Of a stretch of DNA of 64,000 nt, positions 9,498 to 18,138 are shown piece after piece. Within the stretch, counting starts at the first letter, position 1. The number at the start of each line of letters is the position of its first letter. The position numbers and the translations under genes were made by a program. The notes under the pieces are model-generated. The model did no database searches. It saw only the letters and a program-made list of their open reading frames with translations, and was not told the origin of the DNA. The stretch spans positions 1-64,000 of the forward strand of contig NZ_MVHE01000002.1 of the NCBI RefSeq assembly GCF_002086155.1, given 5' to 3'. The DNA comes from Mycobacterium angelicum (lineage in GTDB: Bacteria > Actinomycetota > Actinomycetes > Mycobacteriales > Mycobacteriaceae).

Positions 9498-11672
9498 TCA
9501 CAGCAGCTTTTCCAAAGTGATCGGCAAATCGGTAACTCGCCTACCGGTGGCGTTGAACACGGCATTGGCGATCGCGGCGGGGACTCCGACGATCACCAAC
9601 TCGCCGAGCCCCTTCACACCGATCGGGCCGGCGATCAGATCCTCGCCAGGCAAGAAGCTGGCGTCGAGTCCGGAAATGTCGGCGTTGACCGGGACCAGGT
9701 AGTCCGACATGTTCGCGTTGACAATGCGGCCGTCGCGGTGATCGATGCGGGTGCCCTCCAACAAGGCCATCCCGATGCCCCCAACCATGCCGCCGATCGC
9801 CTGACTGTGCGCGAGTTTGGGATTGATCACCCGGCCGACGTCATAGCAGGCATACACGCGGCGGATCCGCACTGTGCCAAGCAATTCGTCGACGACGACT
9901 TCGGCGAACACGGCCCCGTAGGCGTACGTCGCGAACCGATCCTCACCCTCGGGTGTCCATGTTTGCTCGGACTCCAGACTGGGCCAGCCGCGCCGGCGCA
10001 ACAAGTCCTGGTACGACTCGCCGCGTTCTGGCCCGGCCCCAGCTACGAGGGCGAACATGCGGCCGTCGACCACCGCAACGTCCTCTGGATGCAGCCCCGA
10101 AAGCGGCGAACCCGGATCGGTTACCGCGGTCCGAACGAACCTGTCGCGCAACATATTCGCGGCACCGAACACCGCCGAACCCACGCTCGCCATGGTTCGC
10201 GAGGCGGTGTGCGACGGGGCCGGCGGAAACCTGCTATCGCCCAACAGAAACCGGATCCGGCTCATCGGCATCGCCAGTGCGTCCGCGGCGACCTGGGTCA
10301 TCGAGGTGTAGGTGCCGGGCCCCATGTCGCTGGTTCCGCACCTCACTTCGGCGGTTCCGTCGGCCAAAACCATTGCAACGGCGGTGCATTGACTTCGGTT
10401 GGTGTGATAGGCCGCTGCCGCCATCCCGATACCGAGCAGTTGATCGCCGTCACGGGTCGCACCCGGCGCCGGGTTCCGCCGGTTCCAGCCGAAGGCGGCT
10501 GCACCCTGAGTGAGGCACTCGACAAGTCGCCTGGTGGAAAAGCGCCTGCCTTCGGCCTGGTCGAAATCCGGCTCGTTGCGTAGCCGCAAGTCGATCGGGT
10601 CCATGCCCAGCCGATGAGCCAGCTCGTCCATGGCCGATTCCAGAGCAAACGTGGAACTGACCGTACCGGGTCCCCGCATGTAGGTCGGCACATGAACATC
10701 AAGCGGGACAATGCGATAGCTCGATCGCACATTGGGGACGCGGTAGACGAAGCGGGGGTTGCGGGCGAGGATGTCCTCATACAGCTCATATCTGGCGGTC
10801 TCGGTGCGCCCCTCGTGGATCATCGCACCCAAACGGCCGGATTGGTCGGCCCCGAGCACCATTCGTTGCCGGCTCGTCGGGCGGTAGCCGATGCCGCTGT
10901 ACATCTGCCTCCGGGTCAGCACCAACTTGACGGGTCGCTGCACCCGGCGGGCCGTGAACGCGGTCATCATCTGATGTGGCCAGAGCTCCCCGGCGCTGCC
11001 GAATGCACCGCCGACAAACGGGGAGATGACGCGGACGTGATCCTCCGGCATTTCCAGCGCCGCGGCGTAGTCATGTTGCGACGAATTGATGCCCTGAACC
11101 TTGTCCCACACCGTCAGCCGGTCGCCATCCCACTTGGCAACGGTCGCAGGCAGTTCCATGGGGTTGTGATTGTCACGGGCGATGGTGAATTCCAGGTCGA
11201 CCACCACCGGAGCGCGGCGAATGCCCTCGTCGGCATCGCCGCGGGCGTAGTCGAGAGTGTGGGCCGGTGGCTGCGGAACGGCTTGCGGGGCATCGATATC
11301 CGTCACTTGCGGACGAGGTGAATAACGAACGTCGACCAGCGACGCCCCGTGGGCCGCGGCTTCGGGTGTGGTGGCGACCACCACCGCGACCGGCTGGCCG
11401 AAGAAGAAAACCCGACGGGGGTCGAAAGGCAGGTGGACGCCGGTGAAGTCGGTGAGCACGCGGAGTACGCCGGGGTGACGCAGTGCGGCAGCGCTGTCGA
11501 TGCGGTCGATCCCACCGCAGGCCACCGTACTGCAAACCAATGAGGCATAGACCAAGTCGGCAATCTGGTTGTCGGCGGCATAGCGGGCCTTGCCGGTCAC
11601 CTTCAGCGGACCCTCGATCCTGGTGATGGGCTGACCGGAGACGGCCTGCGCGGTCGGAAAGGCGTGTGTCAT
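9498..11672 (-). CDS. Xanthine dehydrogenase family, molybdopterin-binding subunit (PaoC/YagR-like)
   Basis: A 724-residue large subunit of a molybdenum hydroxylase. It begins with the usual substrate-entry domain (RIEGPLKVTGKARYAADN) and continues with molybdopterin-binding signatures such as FVGGAFGSAGELWPHQ, MRGPGTVSSTFALESAMDEL and, near the C-terminus, GVKGLGELVIVGVP, which carries the Glu equivalent to the catalytic base. These enzymes hydroxylate aldehydes or heterocycles using water as oxygen donor. It is the last gene of a minus-strand trio (2Fe-2S, FAD, Moco subunits), only 7 bases after the FAD-subunit stop. Size and operon order match E. coli PaoABC. ATG 11672 fits the family start; the open frame extends 98 codons further upstream but that part is antisense-like sequence over the FAD gene. 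The substrate cannot be read from sequence. Confidence 0.93.
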   Translation of the reverse strand: MTHAFPTAQAVSGQPITRIEGPLKVTGKARYAADNQIADLVYASLVCSTVACGGIDRIDSAAALRHPGVLRVLTDFTGVHLPFDPRRVFFFGQPVAVVVATTPEAAAHGASLVDVRYSPRPQVTDIDAPQAVPQPPAHTLDYARGDADEGIRRAPVVVDLEFTIARDNHNPMELPATVAKWDGDRLTVWDKVQGINSSQHDYAAALEMPEDHVRVISPFVGGAFGSAGELWPHQMMTAFTARRVQRPVKLVLTRRQMYSGIGYRPTSRQRMVLGADQSGRLGAMIHEGRTETARYELYEDILARNPRFVYRVPNVRSSYRIVPLDVHVPTYMRGPGTVSSTFALESAMDELAHRLGMDPIDLRLRNEPDFDQAEGRRFSTRRLVECLTQGAAAFGWNRRNPAPGATRDGDQLLGIGMAAAAYHTNRSQCTAVAMVLADGTAEVRCGTSDMGPGTYTSMTQVAADALAMPMSRIRFLLGDSRFPPAPSHTASRTMASVGSAVFGAANMLRDRFVRTAVTDPGSPLSGLHPEDVAVVDGRMFALVAGAGPERGESYQDLLRRRGWPSLESEQTWTPEGEDRFATYAYGAVFAEVVVDELLGTVRIRRVYACYDVGRVINPKLAHSQAIGGMVGGIGMALLEGTRIDHRDGRIVNANMSDYLVPVNADISGLDASFLPGEDLIAGPIGVKGLGELVIVGVPAAIANAVFNATGRRVTDLPITLEKLL

Positions 11673-11679
11673 GGCCGCC

Positions 11680-12657
11680 TCATGGCATCGCCGCGACTGC
11701 GGACAGCTGCTTTTCGACGGCACGCTTAACCAGTTCGACTTTGAAAGCGTTGTCAGCCAACGGCTTCGCTCCCTCAGCGGCCAGCGCGGCGGCGCGGCGG
11801 AAGACCTTGACGGACGGCGGCTGGCCGCGAAGCGCGGCCTCGACGGCCGGCAACCGCCACGGCACGGTCGCCACCCCGCCGACGGCGACCCGCGCGCTGC
11901 GTACCACGCCGGCGGTGATGTCGAGTGCCACAGCCGCTGAGGCAAGCGCGAATTCGTAGGATGCACGGTCGCGTACCTTGAGATAGCCGGACCGGGCGGC
12001 CTCCGGCCCGACCGGCACTTCGATGGCGGTGATCAGCTCACCCGCGCGCAGATTGTGCTCCTGGTGCGGGGTGTCGCCCGGCTGACGAAAGAGGTCCGAA
12101 ACCGGAATTCGCCGTTGCCCGAATGTATCCCGAGCGACCACGACTGCATCCAGGGCCACCAGCGCAACCGCGAGGTCGGATGGATGAGTGGCAACACACT
12201 GCGGGCTGGTGCCGAGGATCGCGTGGGTGCGGTTGAGACCCTCGGCCGCGGCGCAGCCTGCGCCGGGAACACGCCGGTTGCACGCCGCGGACACGTCACG
12301 GAAGTACAAGCACCTCGGGCGTTGCAGAAGGTTGCCCCCGATCGATGCCATATTGCGCAGTTGCGCGGAGGCACTGAGCTCGAGGGCTTGGCTGATCACC
12401 GGGACTTGTTGGCGGACAACAGGATGCGCGGCCAGATCGGACATCCGGACCAGGGATCCAATCGAGATCCTGCCCGGTCGCACTTCGATCGAGGTGTAGG
12501 GGAGCGCGTTGATGTCGACCAAAGCCTCGGGACGCTCGACGGTTTCACGCATCAGATCGACAAGCGTGGTACCGCCGGCGATGTAACGAGCGCCGGCGGC
12601 CGCGGCCCGTAACGCCGACTCCTCGTCGGCGGCCTTGGTGTACCGGAATCCGAACAC
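11680..12657 (-). CDS. Molybdenum hydroxylase FAD-binding subunit with extra 4Fe-4S insert (PaoB/YagS-like)
   Basis: A 325-residue flavin subunit that moves electrons between the iron-sulfur and molybdenum subunits. YIAGGTTLVDLM (25-36) and ASIGGNLLQRPRC (104-116) are FAD-binding signatures. Residues 116-154 hold four cysteines (C116, C126, C135, C154) in the arrangement RCLYFRD...ACNRR...GAGC...PQC. In E. coli PaoB this insert binds an additional 4Fe-4S cluster, and it separates this subgroup from ordinary xanthine dehydrogenase FAD subunits. The gene is 3 bases downstream of the 2Fe-2S subunit and 7 bases upstream of the Moco subunit, so the three are clearly one transcript. Confidence 0.93.
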   Translation of the reverse strand: MFGFRYTKAADEESALRAAAAGARYIAGGTTLVDLMRETVERPEALVDINALPYTSIEVRPGRISIGSLVRMSDLAAHPVVRQQVPVISQALELSASAQLRNMASIGGNLLQRPRCLYFRDVSAACNRRVPGAGCAAAEGLNRTHAILGTSPQCVATHPSDLAVALVALDAVVVARDTFGQRRIPVSDLFRQPGDTPHQEHNLRAGELITAIEVPVGPEAARSGYLKVRDRASYEFALASAAVALDITAGVVRSARVAVGGVATVPWRLPAVEAALRGQPPSVKVFRRAAALAAEGAKPLADNAFKVELVKRAVEKQLSAVAAMP

Positions 12658-12660
12658 GGG

Positions 12661-13263
12661 CTAACGGGCTCGCGCCACGGCCGCGACGGCGTTGACGATG
12701 TTGGTGTACGCACCGCACCGGCAGAGGTTGCCGCTCATCCACTCTCGTATCTCGGCGGCAGAACCCGCATGTCCTTCCGCGATACACGCGAGCCCGGACA
12801 TGATCTGGCCCGGCGTGCAGTAGCCACACTGCAAGGCGTCCTCGTCAATGAACGCCTGCTGCAGCGGATGGAGTCTGCCATCAAGACCAGCGGAGTCGGC
12901 CACACCCTCGATGGTGGTGATCTGCGCGCCGTCGTGCATGACCGCCAGGGTCAGGCAGGAGTTGATCCGGCGACCGTCGAGCAGCACGGTGCACGCGCCG
13001 CATGCACCTTGATCGCAGCCTTTCTTCGTTCCGGTCAGGCCGGCTCGCTCGCGCAGCATGTCCAGCAGCGAGGTGCGATTGTCGACGGCGATTTCACGAT
13101 TTTCGCCATTGATCGTCATTCGCACCACAGCGGTGTGGCTTTGTTCCTGATCCACGCGCTCGGATCCGGCAATGGTGGTGACGGCGGCGACAGTGCCGCT
13201 CAGGGCGACAGAGGCGCCCACGAATGTCCTTCGGTTCAGTTGCAACCCGGGTCGATCGTCCAC
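12661..13263 (-). CDS. Tat-targeted 2Fe-2S subunit of molybdenum hydroxylase (PaoA/YagT-like)
   Basis: A 200-residue two-cluster ferredoxin-like subunit. The N-terminus has a twin-arginine signal (LNRRTFVGASVALSG, Arg11-Arg12), suggesting that the assembled complex leaves the cytoplasm by the Tat route, as known for PaoABC. The first plant-ferredoxin-type cluster uses C83, C88, C91 and C103 (GCDQGACGACTV); the second uses C146, C149, C181 and C183 (QCGYC, LCRC). It is the first gene of the operon, and the upstream hypothetical gene ends 28 bases away on the same strand. No PaoD/XdhC-type maturation factor lies in the window. Confidence 0.94.
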   Translation of the reverse strand: MDDRPGLQLNRRTFVGASVALSGTVAAVTTIAGSERVDQEQSHTAVVRMTINGENREIAVDNRTSLLDMLRERAGLTGTKKGCDQGACGACTVLLDGRRINSCLTLAVMHDGAQITTIEGVADSAGLDGRLHPLQQAFIDEDALQCGYCTPGQIMSGLACIAEGHAGSAAEIREWMSGNLCRCGAYTNIVNAVAAVARAR

Positions 13264-13291
13264 GGATCTACTTTAGGGCGGCCGAGCCGTT

Positions 13292-13969
13292 TCAGCTGCA
13301 AAAGGTATAACCGATGAATTGGCCGTCCCGCGGACCGGTAACGGAGTAATTGGTGTAATGCACCGCGGGCATTCCGGCGTAATCGGTATTCATTTCTTGC
13401 GCGGCGGCCGGCGGGACGCCATCGGGGAACGCCAAAATCAGGTCGGCGAAAACCTTGAGGCCGGCGGGGCAGCCGGAGTTGTTGCGCGGTGGCTGCGGAT
13501 TCCAGGCGTGGATCACGACCCGGTCGGTGACTTTGGAGCCGTTGGCGCAGTTCGGCTGGCAGACCTTGAAGACAGCGGTGCCGGTCCCCTCGGCGCCCTG
13601 CGGCCCCCACGAACGCCACGACATGTCTTGTAGCGCAACGGCCGCGCTGCCGCAGCCTACGATGTTGAGCTTCATCGGACGGTCGGCCGGCGGAACCGTC
13701 CGGTTATAGCAGCCCGGGATCGCCACACCGATCGATGCGGGTGGCGCCGCGCCTGACGGCGAAGCGGGGGTGGGCGTAGCGGCGCCGTCGTGGTGGCGTG
13801 TCGACTGCACCGCGATGAACGCGAGCCCGCCGGCCAGCACAACGACCAGGAGCGCCCCCGCCGGGAGGCGGAGGGACCGACACCGGCGCGATGGGCCGGC
13901 GCCGTCGGCCGTGTCAGCGGCCATGCCGCCTCGCCGGCCCGCGTGACTCCATGTATTCCTGACGCTCAC
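13292..13969 (-). CDS. Conserved hypothetical single-pass membrane or secreted protein
   Basis: A 225-residue protein with one hydrophobic segment near residues 35-55 ([18 protein letters not shown]), a Pro/Ala/Thr-rich linker, then a ~150-residue extracytoplasmic domain with several cysteines (GCYNRT, VGCGS, VCQPNC, SGCPAG, YTFCS) that could form disulfides. The domain resembles mycobacterial septum-formation-like or DUF secreted proteins, but no family was recognised with confidence. A later Met near residue 16 is an alternative start. It lies 28 bases upstream of the molybdenum hydroxylase trio on the same strand and may be co-transcribed. Confidence 0.75.
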   Translation of the reverse strand: MSVRNTWSHAGRRGGMAADTADGAGPSRRCRSLRLPAGALLVVVLAGGLAFIAVQSTRHHDGAATPTPASPSGAAPPASIGVAIPGCYNRTVPPADRPMKLNIVGCGSAAVALQDMSWRSWGPQGAEGTGTAVFKVCQPNCANGSKVTDRVVIHAWNPQPPRNNSGCPAGLKVFADLILAFPDGVPPAAAQEMNTDYAGMPAVHYTNYSVTGPRDGQFIGYTFCS

Positions 13970-14097
13970 GATGAACAGATTTACCGCCTGGCGGAAAGTC
14001 TAACGCCGCCGGGTGGTCGTGAGTACAGTTCCCCGAAGCCGGCCGAGCCCCCGCGGTGCTGCCCGTGGAGTCGAAACACTCTGGCGGCGAGCCACTT

Positions 14098-14547
14098 TCA
14101 AGCGCGTGCCATCGCGGACTCGGGGGCCGCCCAATCGGTGGCGACCCGGCGATGTTTGATCAGCCACGTGCCATCCTCGGGCACCAATGTGTCGCGGTAG
14201 CGGCCGAAGTGGTCGAGCCCGATGTGGGTGAGGACGGTGAAGTAGGACCAGACGTGCGCCTGCTGCGGAGTCAGCTCGGTGAACAGCACGTTGGTGACGT
14301 TGTGCCGCACGACGGGCCTGCGGTCGGTGCTGACGGTGACGGCTCGCGAGATCCCGCCCAGGAACGCCGCGATCGCCGAGCGGCCATGCAGCGGCGCAAG
14401 ATGCCCTAGCGAACCCCCTATTTCAAGAACACCGTCTGCGCAGAAGGTGGCCGCCAGGTCGTCGAGCTGGCCAGCGTCGCCCGACCAGTTGTATCGCGTC
14501 AGGGTGTCCCGGATCTGCTCGCGGGCAACGAGTTCCCACATATCCAC
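14098..14547 (-). CDS. SnoaL/NTF2-like fold protein
   Basis: A 149-residue protein with the pattern of the SnoaL-like/NTF2 superfamily: an N-terminal helix (REQIRDTLTRYNWSGD), the segment LDDLAATFCADGVLEI, the helix GRSAIAAFLGGI and a C-terminal sheet with RYRDTLVPEDGTWLIKHRRV. Such cone-shaped folds act as ketosteroid isomerases, cyclases, dehydratases or hydroxylating subunits. It sits 12 bases downstream of an FAD oxidoreductase, which follows a steroid-reductase-like membrane protein, so a steroid- or polyketide-related reaction is plausible but not proven. Confidence 0.85.
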   Translation of the reverse strand: MDMWELVAREQIRDTLTRYNWSGDAGQLDDLAATFCADGVLEIGGSLGHLAPLHGRSAIAAFLGGISRAVTVSTDRRPVVRHNVTNVLFTELTPQQAHVWSYFTVLTHIGLDHFGRYRDTLVPEDGTWLIKHRRVATDWAAPESAMARA

Positions 14548-14559
14548 CGTCGCGACTCC

Positions 14560-15696
14560 TTACCCCGGGGCGTTATGGAACGGTTGGTTTTCGCGCACCC
14601 CGCGGTACATGCCCCACCGGACGACCCACGGCATCACCACCCGCTCAACCGACCATGACGGCAAGCGAAACGCCTGGCCGGTGGGCAAGAAGACCTCCAG
14701 CCCGTCGGGCTGGATGCCCAGCAGAGAACCCCAGCGCCGGCCCGGCGTCCGGAATGTGCGCAGCCGCCGCCCGGTCAGCTCGGCACGGATGTTGTGGCTT
14801 ACCAGTGCATCTCCGCGGTTACGCGCCGAGCTGCGCAGCGGATCGGTGGCCGCGATGTCTCCCACCGCGAACACACCACGCTGGCCAGGCACCCGCAGCT
14901 CGGACGTCACCCGGACGAACCCGCGCTCATCGAGCAGTTCGGCCGGCAGCCAGCCGGAATTGGGCCGCACGGCGCCGATCGCCCACACCACGGCTTCGGC
15001 GCAGGCCGGCGGCTGGCCGGTGCTCCAGCGGACCGGGCCGGGCGTGATCTCCTCGCCGGCAAAGTCATTCGGAACCGCGGCGCGGTGGCCCGGGTGCACA
15101 CCAACGCCGAGGTCGGTCAGCCGGCGTTCGATGCGTTTCCAGATCCGCGGGTGATATGCCCCCAGCGCGTGCTGTCCGGGAAAGTACAGGTCGATCCTCT
15201 TGTCCGGCCAGCTGGTTGCCATGTTCGCGGCGCTGGTGACCGCTGCCGCGCCGCCACCCACGACGATGACCGAAGCGGCGGCGGCCACCCGTTCGTGCGC
15301 GGCCTGCAGGTCGGCGCCGATCTCAGCGGCCGACTGCATGGTCGGCCGGCGCCAGAAGCCGTTGCTGACGCCCGTCGAAATGACCAGCGCGTCATAGGCT
15401 TCGACGAACGTTGTGCCGTCATCGCGCCGGCCGACGACGGTTCGGGCCGCCAGGTCCACCCCGGTCAGCGTGCCCTGGACCGTGCGCACTCGATCCAGCC
15501 CGCGGAACCTGTCGAACGGGATCCAGTAGTCGCGGGCCCAATCCTCAGGCCGGGACAGCCGCACGCCGAGTTCCTGGCCACTGAGCAACGCGGGCTTGAC
15601 CGAGATGCCGACGACGTCGAAGTGGCGGGACAACCGGATCGCAGCCAGGATGCCGACGTCGCCGAGCCCGGCGACGACCACCCGCTTGCGGCTCAT
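14560..15696 (-). CDS. FAD-dependent pyridine nucleotide-disulfide-type oxidoreductase
   Basis: A 378-residue flavoprotein of the NDH-2-like class. The N-terminal Rossmann motif VVVAGLGDVGILAA binds FAD, a second motif (VIVVGGGAAAVTSAANMA) near the middle binds NAD(P)H, and GVFAVGDIAATD near the C-terminus is the usual FAD-contacting segment. No CxxxxC redox disulfide is visible, so it is more like an NADH dehydrogenase or ferredoxin reductase than a disulfide reductase. The open frame extends 88 codons upstream over the neighbouring gene; ATG 15696 is chosen because it starts directly at the Rossmann fold, 5 bases after the upstream stop. It is the middle gene of a three-gene minus-strand unit. 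Confidence 0.88.
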   Translation of the reverse strand: MSRKRVVVAGLGDVGILAAIRLSRHFDVVGISVKPALLSGQELGVRLSRPEDWARDYWIPFDRFRGLDRVRTVQGTLTGVDLAARTVVGRRDDGTTFVEAYDALVISTGVSNGFWRRPTMQSAAEIGADLQAAHERVAAAASVIVVGGGAAAVTSAANMATSWPDKRIDLYFPGQHALGAYHPRIWKRIERRLTDLGVGVHPGHRAAVPNDFAGEEITPGPVRWSTGQPPACAEAVVWAIGAVRPNSGWLPAELLDERGFVRVTSELRVPGQRGVFAVGDIAATDPLRSSARNRGDALVSHNIRAELTGRRLRTFRTPGRRWGSLLGIQPDGLEVFLPTGQAFRLPSWSVERVVMPWVVRWGMYRGVRENQPFHNAPG

Positions 15697-15701
15697 CGCG
15701 G

Positions 15702-16586
15702 CTACCCGGTCCGCAGTTTGGCCGGTGGCCGGGGCACGAACCGGGGAACCCGCTCGATGACGTCCTGATAGCCGGGCCGGCGTTGCAGGCTGCGGGTCTC
15801 CATCATCGGAATGCTGGCGCCGAGGAACATGGCCAGCATTGCCGCCGCGCCGGCAAACAGCCACCAGGCGTCGGCGGGCCATGTCGCGACACCGAACAAC
15901 GCCAGGGCGAACCAGAAACTGAACTCCCCGAAGTAGTTTGGATGCCGCGACCAACTCCACAACCCGCGATCCATCACCTCACCGGGCCGCCGGCTGCGGA
16001 CGAACCGGTGCAATTGCACGTCGGCCACGAGCTCCAGCGCCACCGCCGCCACACCGACGACGAAGGCAACCGCGGTGAGCCACCTGATGTCGCGGCCCGG
16101 ATGCGTGATGCAGACGTACACCGGCAGCATGCCCGCGAACACCTCGACGGTGGGGATGAGATGTATGGCGACCAGGTCGACCGCGAACTCCCAGCGCCCG
16201 GCGCGCTCGCGAAACATCGGATAACGCCAGTCCTCATGGTGCAGCCCGGCAAACCCGTATACCCAGTTGGCGGTTAACCGCACCGCCCACAACACCACCA
16301 CCGCCGACACCAGCCAGCAGCGCAACGTATCGACCCCGGGCCCCGCCTGACTCCACCAATAGAAGGTCAGCAGCGGCGGAATGACGCTCCAATACGCGTC
16401 GTAGAAACTCGAATTGCGGTATGCCCGGCTGAAGACGAACACCACCAGGGTGGCCAGCACATCGGCGATCAAGGTATTGAGCCACAGCAGTCCGGTGGCC
16501 GGACCCCACCACAGCCAGGCGGCGCCGGCACCGACAGCAACCACGTAGGCGACCCCGACGAGCGCCAGTGACCGCGACTTGGTCAT
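15702..16586 (-). CDS. DUF1295 family membrane protein (steroid 5-alpha-reductase-like)
   Basis: A 294-residue integral membrane protein with about seven hydrophobic segments. The C-terminal signature WSWSRHPNYFGEFSFWFALALFG is typical of DUF1295, which belongs to the steroid 5-alpha-reductase/isoprenylcysteine methyltransferase-like group that reduces enones with NADPH. ATG 16586 precedes a canonical membrane N-terminus; longer frames start in non-coding sequence. It heads the minus-strand unit DUF1295, FAD oxidoreductase, SnoaL-like protein, and is divergent from the SRPBCC gene. A KstR-like operator lies between the two. Confidence 0.9.
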   Translation of the reverse strand: MTKSRSLALVGVAYVVAVGAGAAWLWWGPATGLLWLNTLIADVLATLVVFVFSRAYRNSSFYDAYWSVIPPLLTFYWWSQAGPGVDTLRCWLVSAVVVLWAVRLTANWVYGFAGLHHEDWRYPMFRERAGRWEFAVDLVAIHLIPTVEVFAGMLPVYVCITHPGRDIRWLTAVAFVVGVAAVALELVADVQLHRFVRSRRPGEVMDRGLWSWSRHPNYFGEFSFWFALALFGVATWPADAWWLFAGAAAMLAMFLGASIPMMETRSLQRRPGYQDVIERVPRFVPRPPAKLRTG

Positions 16587-16669
16587 GGTCGCAGTTCGCT
16601 TCGGGCGCTGCGTGTTTCGCCGAATGCGGGCCTCCTCGAGCGCGAAATGTCCGGGCCGCAAAAGCAAAC

Positions 16670-16683
16670 GGTAACACGTTCTA
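16670..16683. promoter_or_regulatory. KstR-like operator candidate
   Basis: On the minus strand this reads TAGAACGTGTTACC. The known KstR consensus for cholesterol catabolism genes is TnnAACnnGTTnnA, so only the last position differs. It lies between the divergent DUF1295 (start 16586) and SRPBCC (start 16740) genes, 57 bases upstream of the latter. The match is by eye to a short motif; it fits a steroid theme but is not proof. Confidence 0.45.
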
Positions 16684-16739
16684 CTTTCCCTCCGACGTAG
16701 AGTGATCACGATTGCACCCTCCGGCGGCAGCGAGGACTC

Positions 16740-17225
16740 ATGACCGACCGCATCGAAACCCAGCGCACCATCGCGGCACCGGCAGCCGCGATCTTCGCGG
16801 TGCTGTGCGACCCTCAGGGCCACGTGGCCATCGATTCATCCGGAATGCTCCAAGATGCCGAGGGCGATCCGGTGGGTGCCGTCGGCGACACCTTCGTGGT
16901 CCACATGGACCGGGAATCGCTCAACGACTTTCCGCAGCTGGGCAAATACGACGTGACCGTCGAAATCAGCGAATTCGAATCGGATCGGTTGATCGCCTGG
17001 CGGATTCTGGGCCAGATCCGCCCGCAGATCGGTCACGTCTACGGCTACCGGCTGGAGCCGGCCGACGACGGCGCGGCCACCGTCGTCACCTCGTTCTACG
17101 ACTGGTCGGACATCGACCCGAAGTGGCGCGAAGCCGGTATTTTCCCGGTGCTGTCGGAGGGGGCGTTACGCGCGACGCTGGGGATTCTCGATCGCACCGT
17201 GCGGCGCGGCTATCCACGGGTATAG
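16740..17225 (+). CDS. SRPBCC (polyketide cyclase/START-like) family protein
   Basis: A 161-residue SRPBCC-fold protein. It begins IETQRTIAAPAAAIFAVLCDPQGH, the standard first strand and helix, has a central strand TVEISEFESDRLIAWRI and ends with the long C-terminal helix (SEGALRATLGILDRTVRRG). These proteins bind hydrophobic ligands in a deep cavity, and the ligand is unknown. It is transcribed divergently from the DUF1295 cluster across a KstR-like site. The gene ends 8 bases before the convergent DMT-type transporter gene. Confidence 0.88.
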   Translation: MTDRIETQRTIAAPAAAIFAVLCDPQGHVAIDSSGMLQDAEGDPVGAVGDTFVVHMDRESLNDFPQLGKYDVTVEISEFESDRLIAWRILGQIRPQIGHVYGYRLEPADDGAATVVTSFYDWSDIDPKWREAGIFPVLSEGALRATLGILDRTVRRGYPRV

Positions 17226-17233
17226 CCGGGGGC

Positions 17234-18088
17234 CTACCCAGCGGGTTCGGCGGGACTCGGCGCCTCGCCGAATCGGGCCAGGACCAGGGTGCCGGTCACG
17301 GCTACGGCGAATCCCACGACAACCATCCAGCCAAGGCCCTCGCGGCTGCGGTCACCGAGCCAGACCACGCCGACGAGCGCGGGGGCAATCGTCTCACCGA
17401 CCACCATGCCGGCCACCGCGGTCGTTACCGATCCGCGATGCAGTGCCGAAGTCAGCAGCAAAAAACCCGCGGCCCCGCCCGCGGCCGCGGCGTACAGGGC
17501 CGGGTTGAGATAGAAGTACGCCTTGGTGGGATCGATAACGTCGATCAGGCGCACGCCCACCTCGACGACGCCAAAGCCGCTGCCCGCGCCGAGCCCCAGC
17601 GCGAGTGCGCGTGGACGGTCGCTCAATCTTCCTGCCGCGGCGCCGGCCAGGAAGATCACCGCGACCACACCCAGTAGGGCCCAGCCGAGTCCAGCCGGCC
17701 CGCGCTGGGAACCCTCCGGTCCGGCGGCCACCCCCAGCATCGCCAGGCTCGCGCACACCACGCCGACGGCTGTCCACTCTCGTGTCGACAAGTGCGCCGA
17801 CAGCAACCACGCGGCCACCAGCGCGGTGACCGCGATGGAGGCGGCCAATGCCGCCGCGACTACGTAGATGGGCACCAGGCGAAGCGCCACCACTTGTAAC
17901 GCAAAGCCCAGCCCGTCCAGGCCGACACCGGCCAGATACCGCCATTGCCGGACGGCGCGCATCAGCAGTACGGCGTCAACACCTGAGCCGCTGCCGGCCT
18001 CCACCGATCGCGTTGCCGCGGCCTGAAACGCCGACGCCGTGCCGAAACACACCGAGCAGCCCAGAGCCAGCAGCAAGCCGATCAGCAC
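17234..18088 (-). CDS. DMT/EamA-superfamily integral membrane protein
   Basis: A 284-residue protein with about ten hydrophobic helices, starting LIGLLLALGCSVCFGTASAFQ. Two-fold internal organisation, helix spacing and length match the drug/metabolite transporter superfamily. Mycobacterial members of this shape are often annotated only as DMT family transporters, and the substrate is unknown. It is convergent with the SRPBCC gene and divergent from the PPOX-type gene, with a 50-base gap on that side. Confidence 0.82.
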   Translation of the reverse strand: MLIGLLLALGCSVCFGTASAFQAAATRSVEAGSGSGVDAVLLMRAVRQWRYLAGVGLDGLGFALQVVALRLVPIYVVAAALAASIAVTALVAAWLLSAHLSTREWTAVGVVCASLAMLGVAAGPEGSQRGPAGLGWALLGVVAVIFLAGAAAGRLSDRPRALALGLGAGSGFGVVEVGVRLIDVIDPTKAYFYLNPALYAAAAGGAAGFLLLTSALHRGSVTTAVAGMVVGETIAPALVGVVWLGDRSREGLGWMVVVGFAVAVTGTLVLARFGEAPSPAEPAG

Positions 18089-18138
18089 TCCGCAGACAAT
18101 ACGGGGAATGAATCGCCGGGCACGGCGTTGGAGAACTC

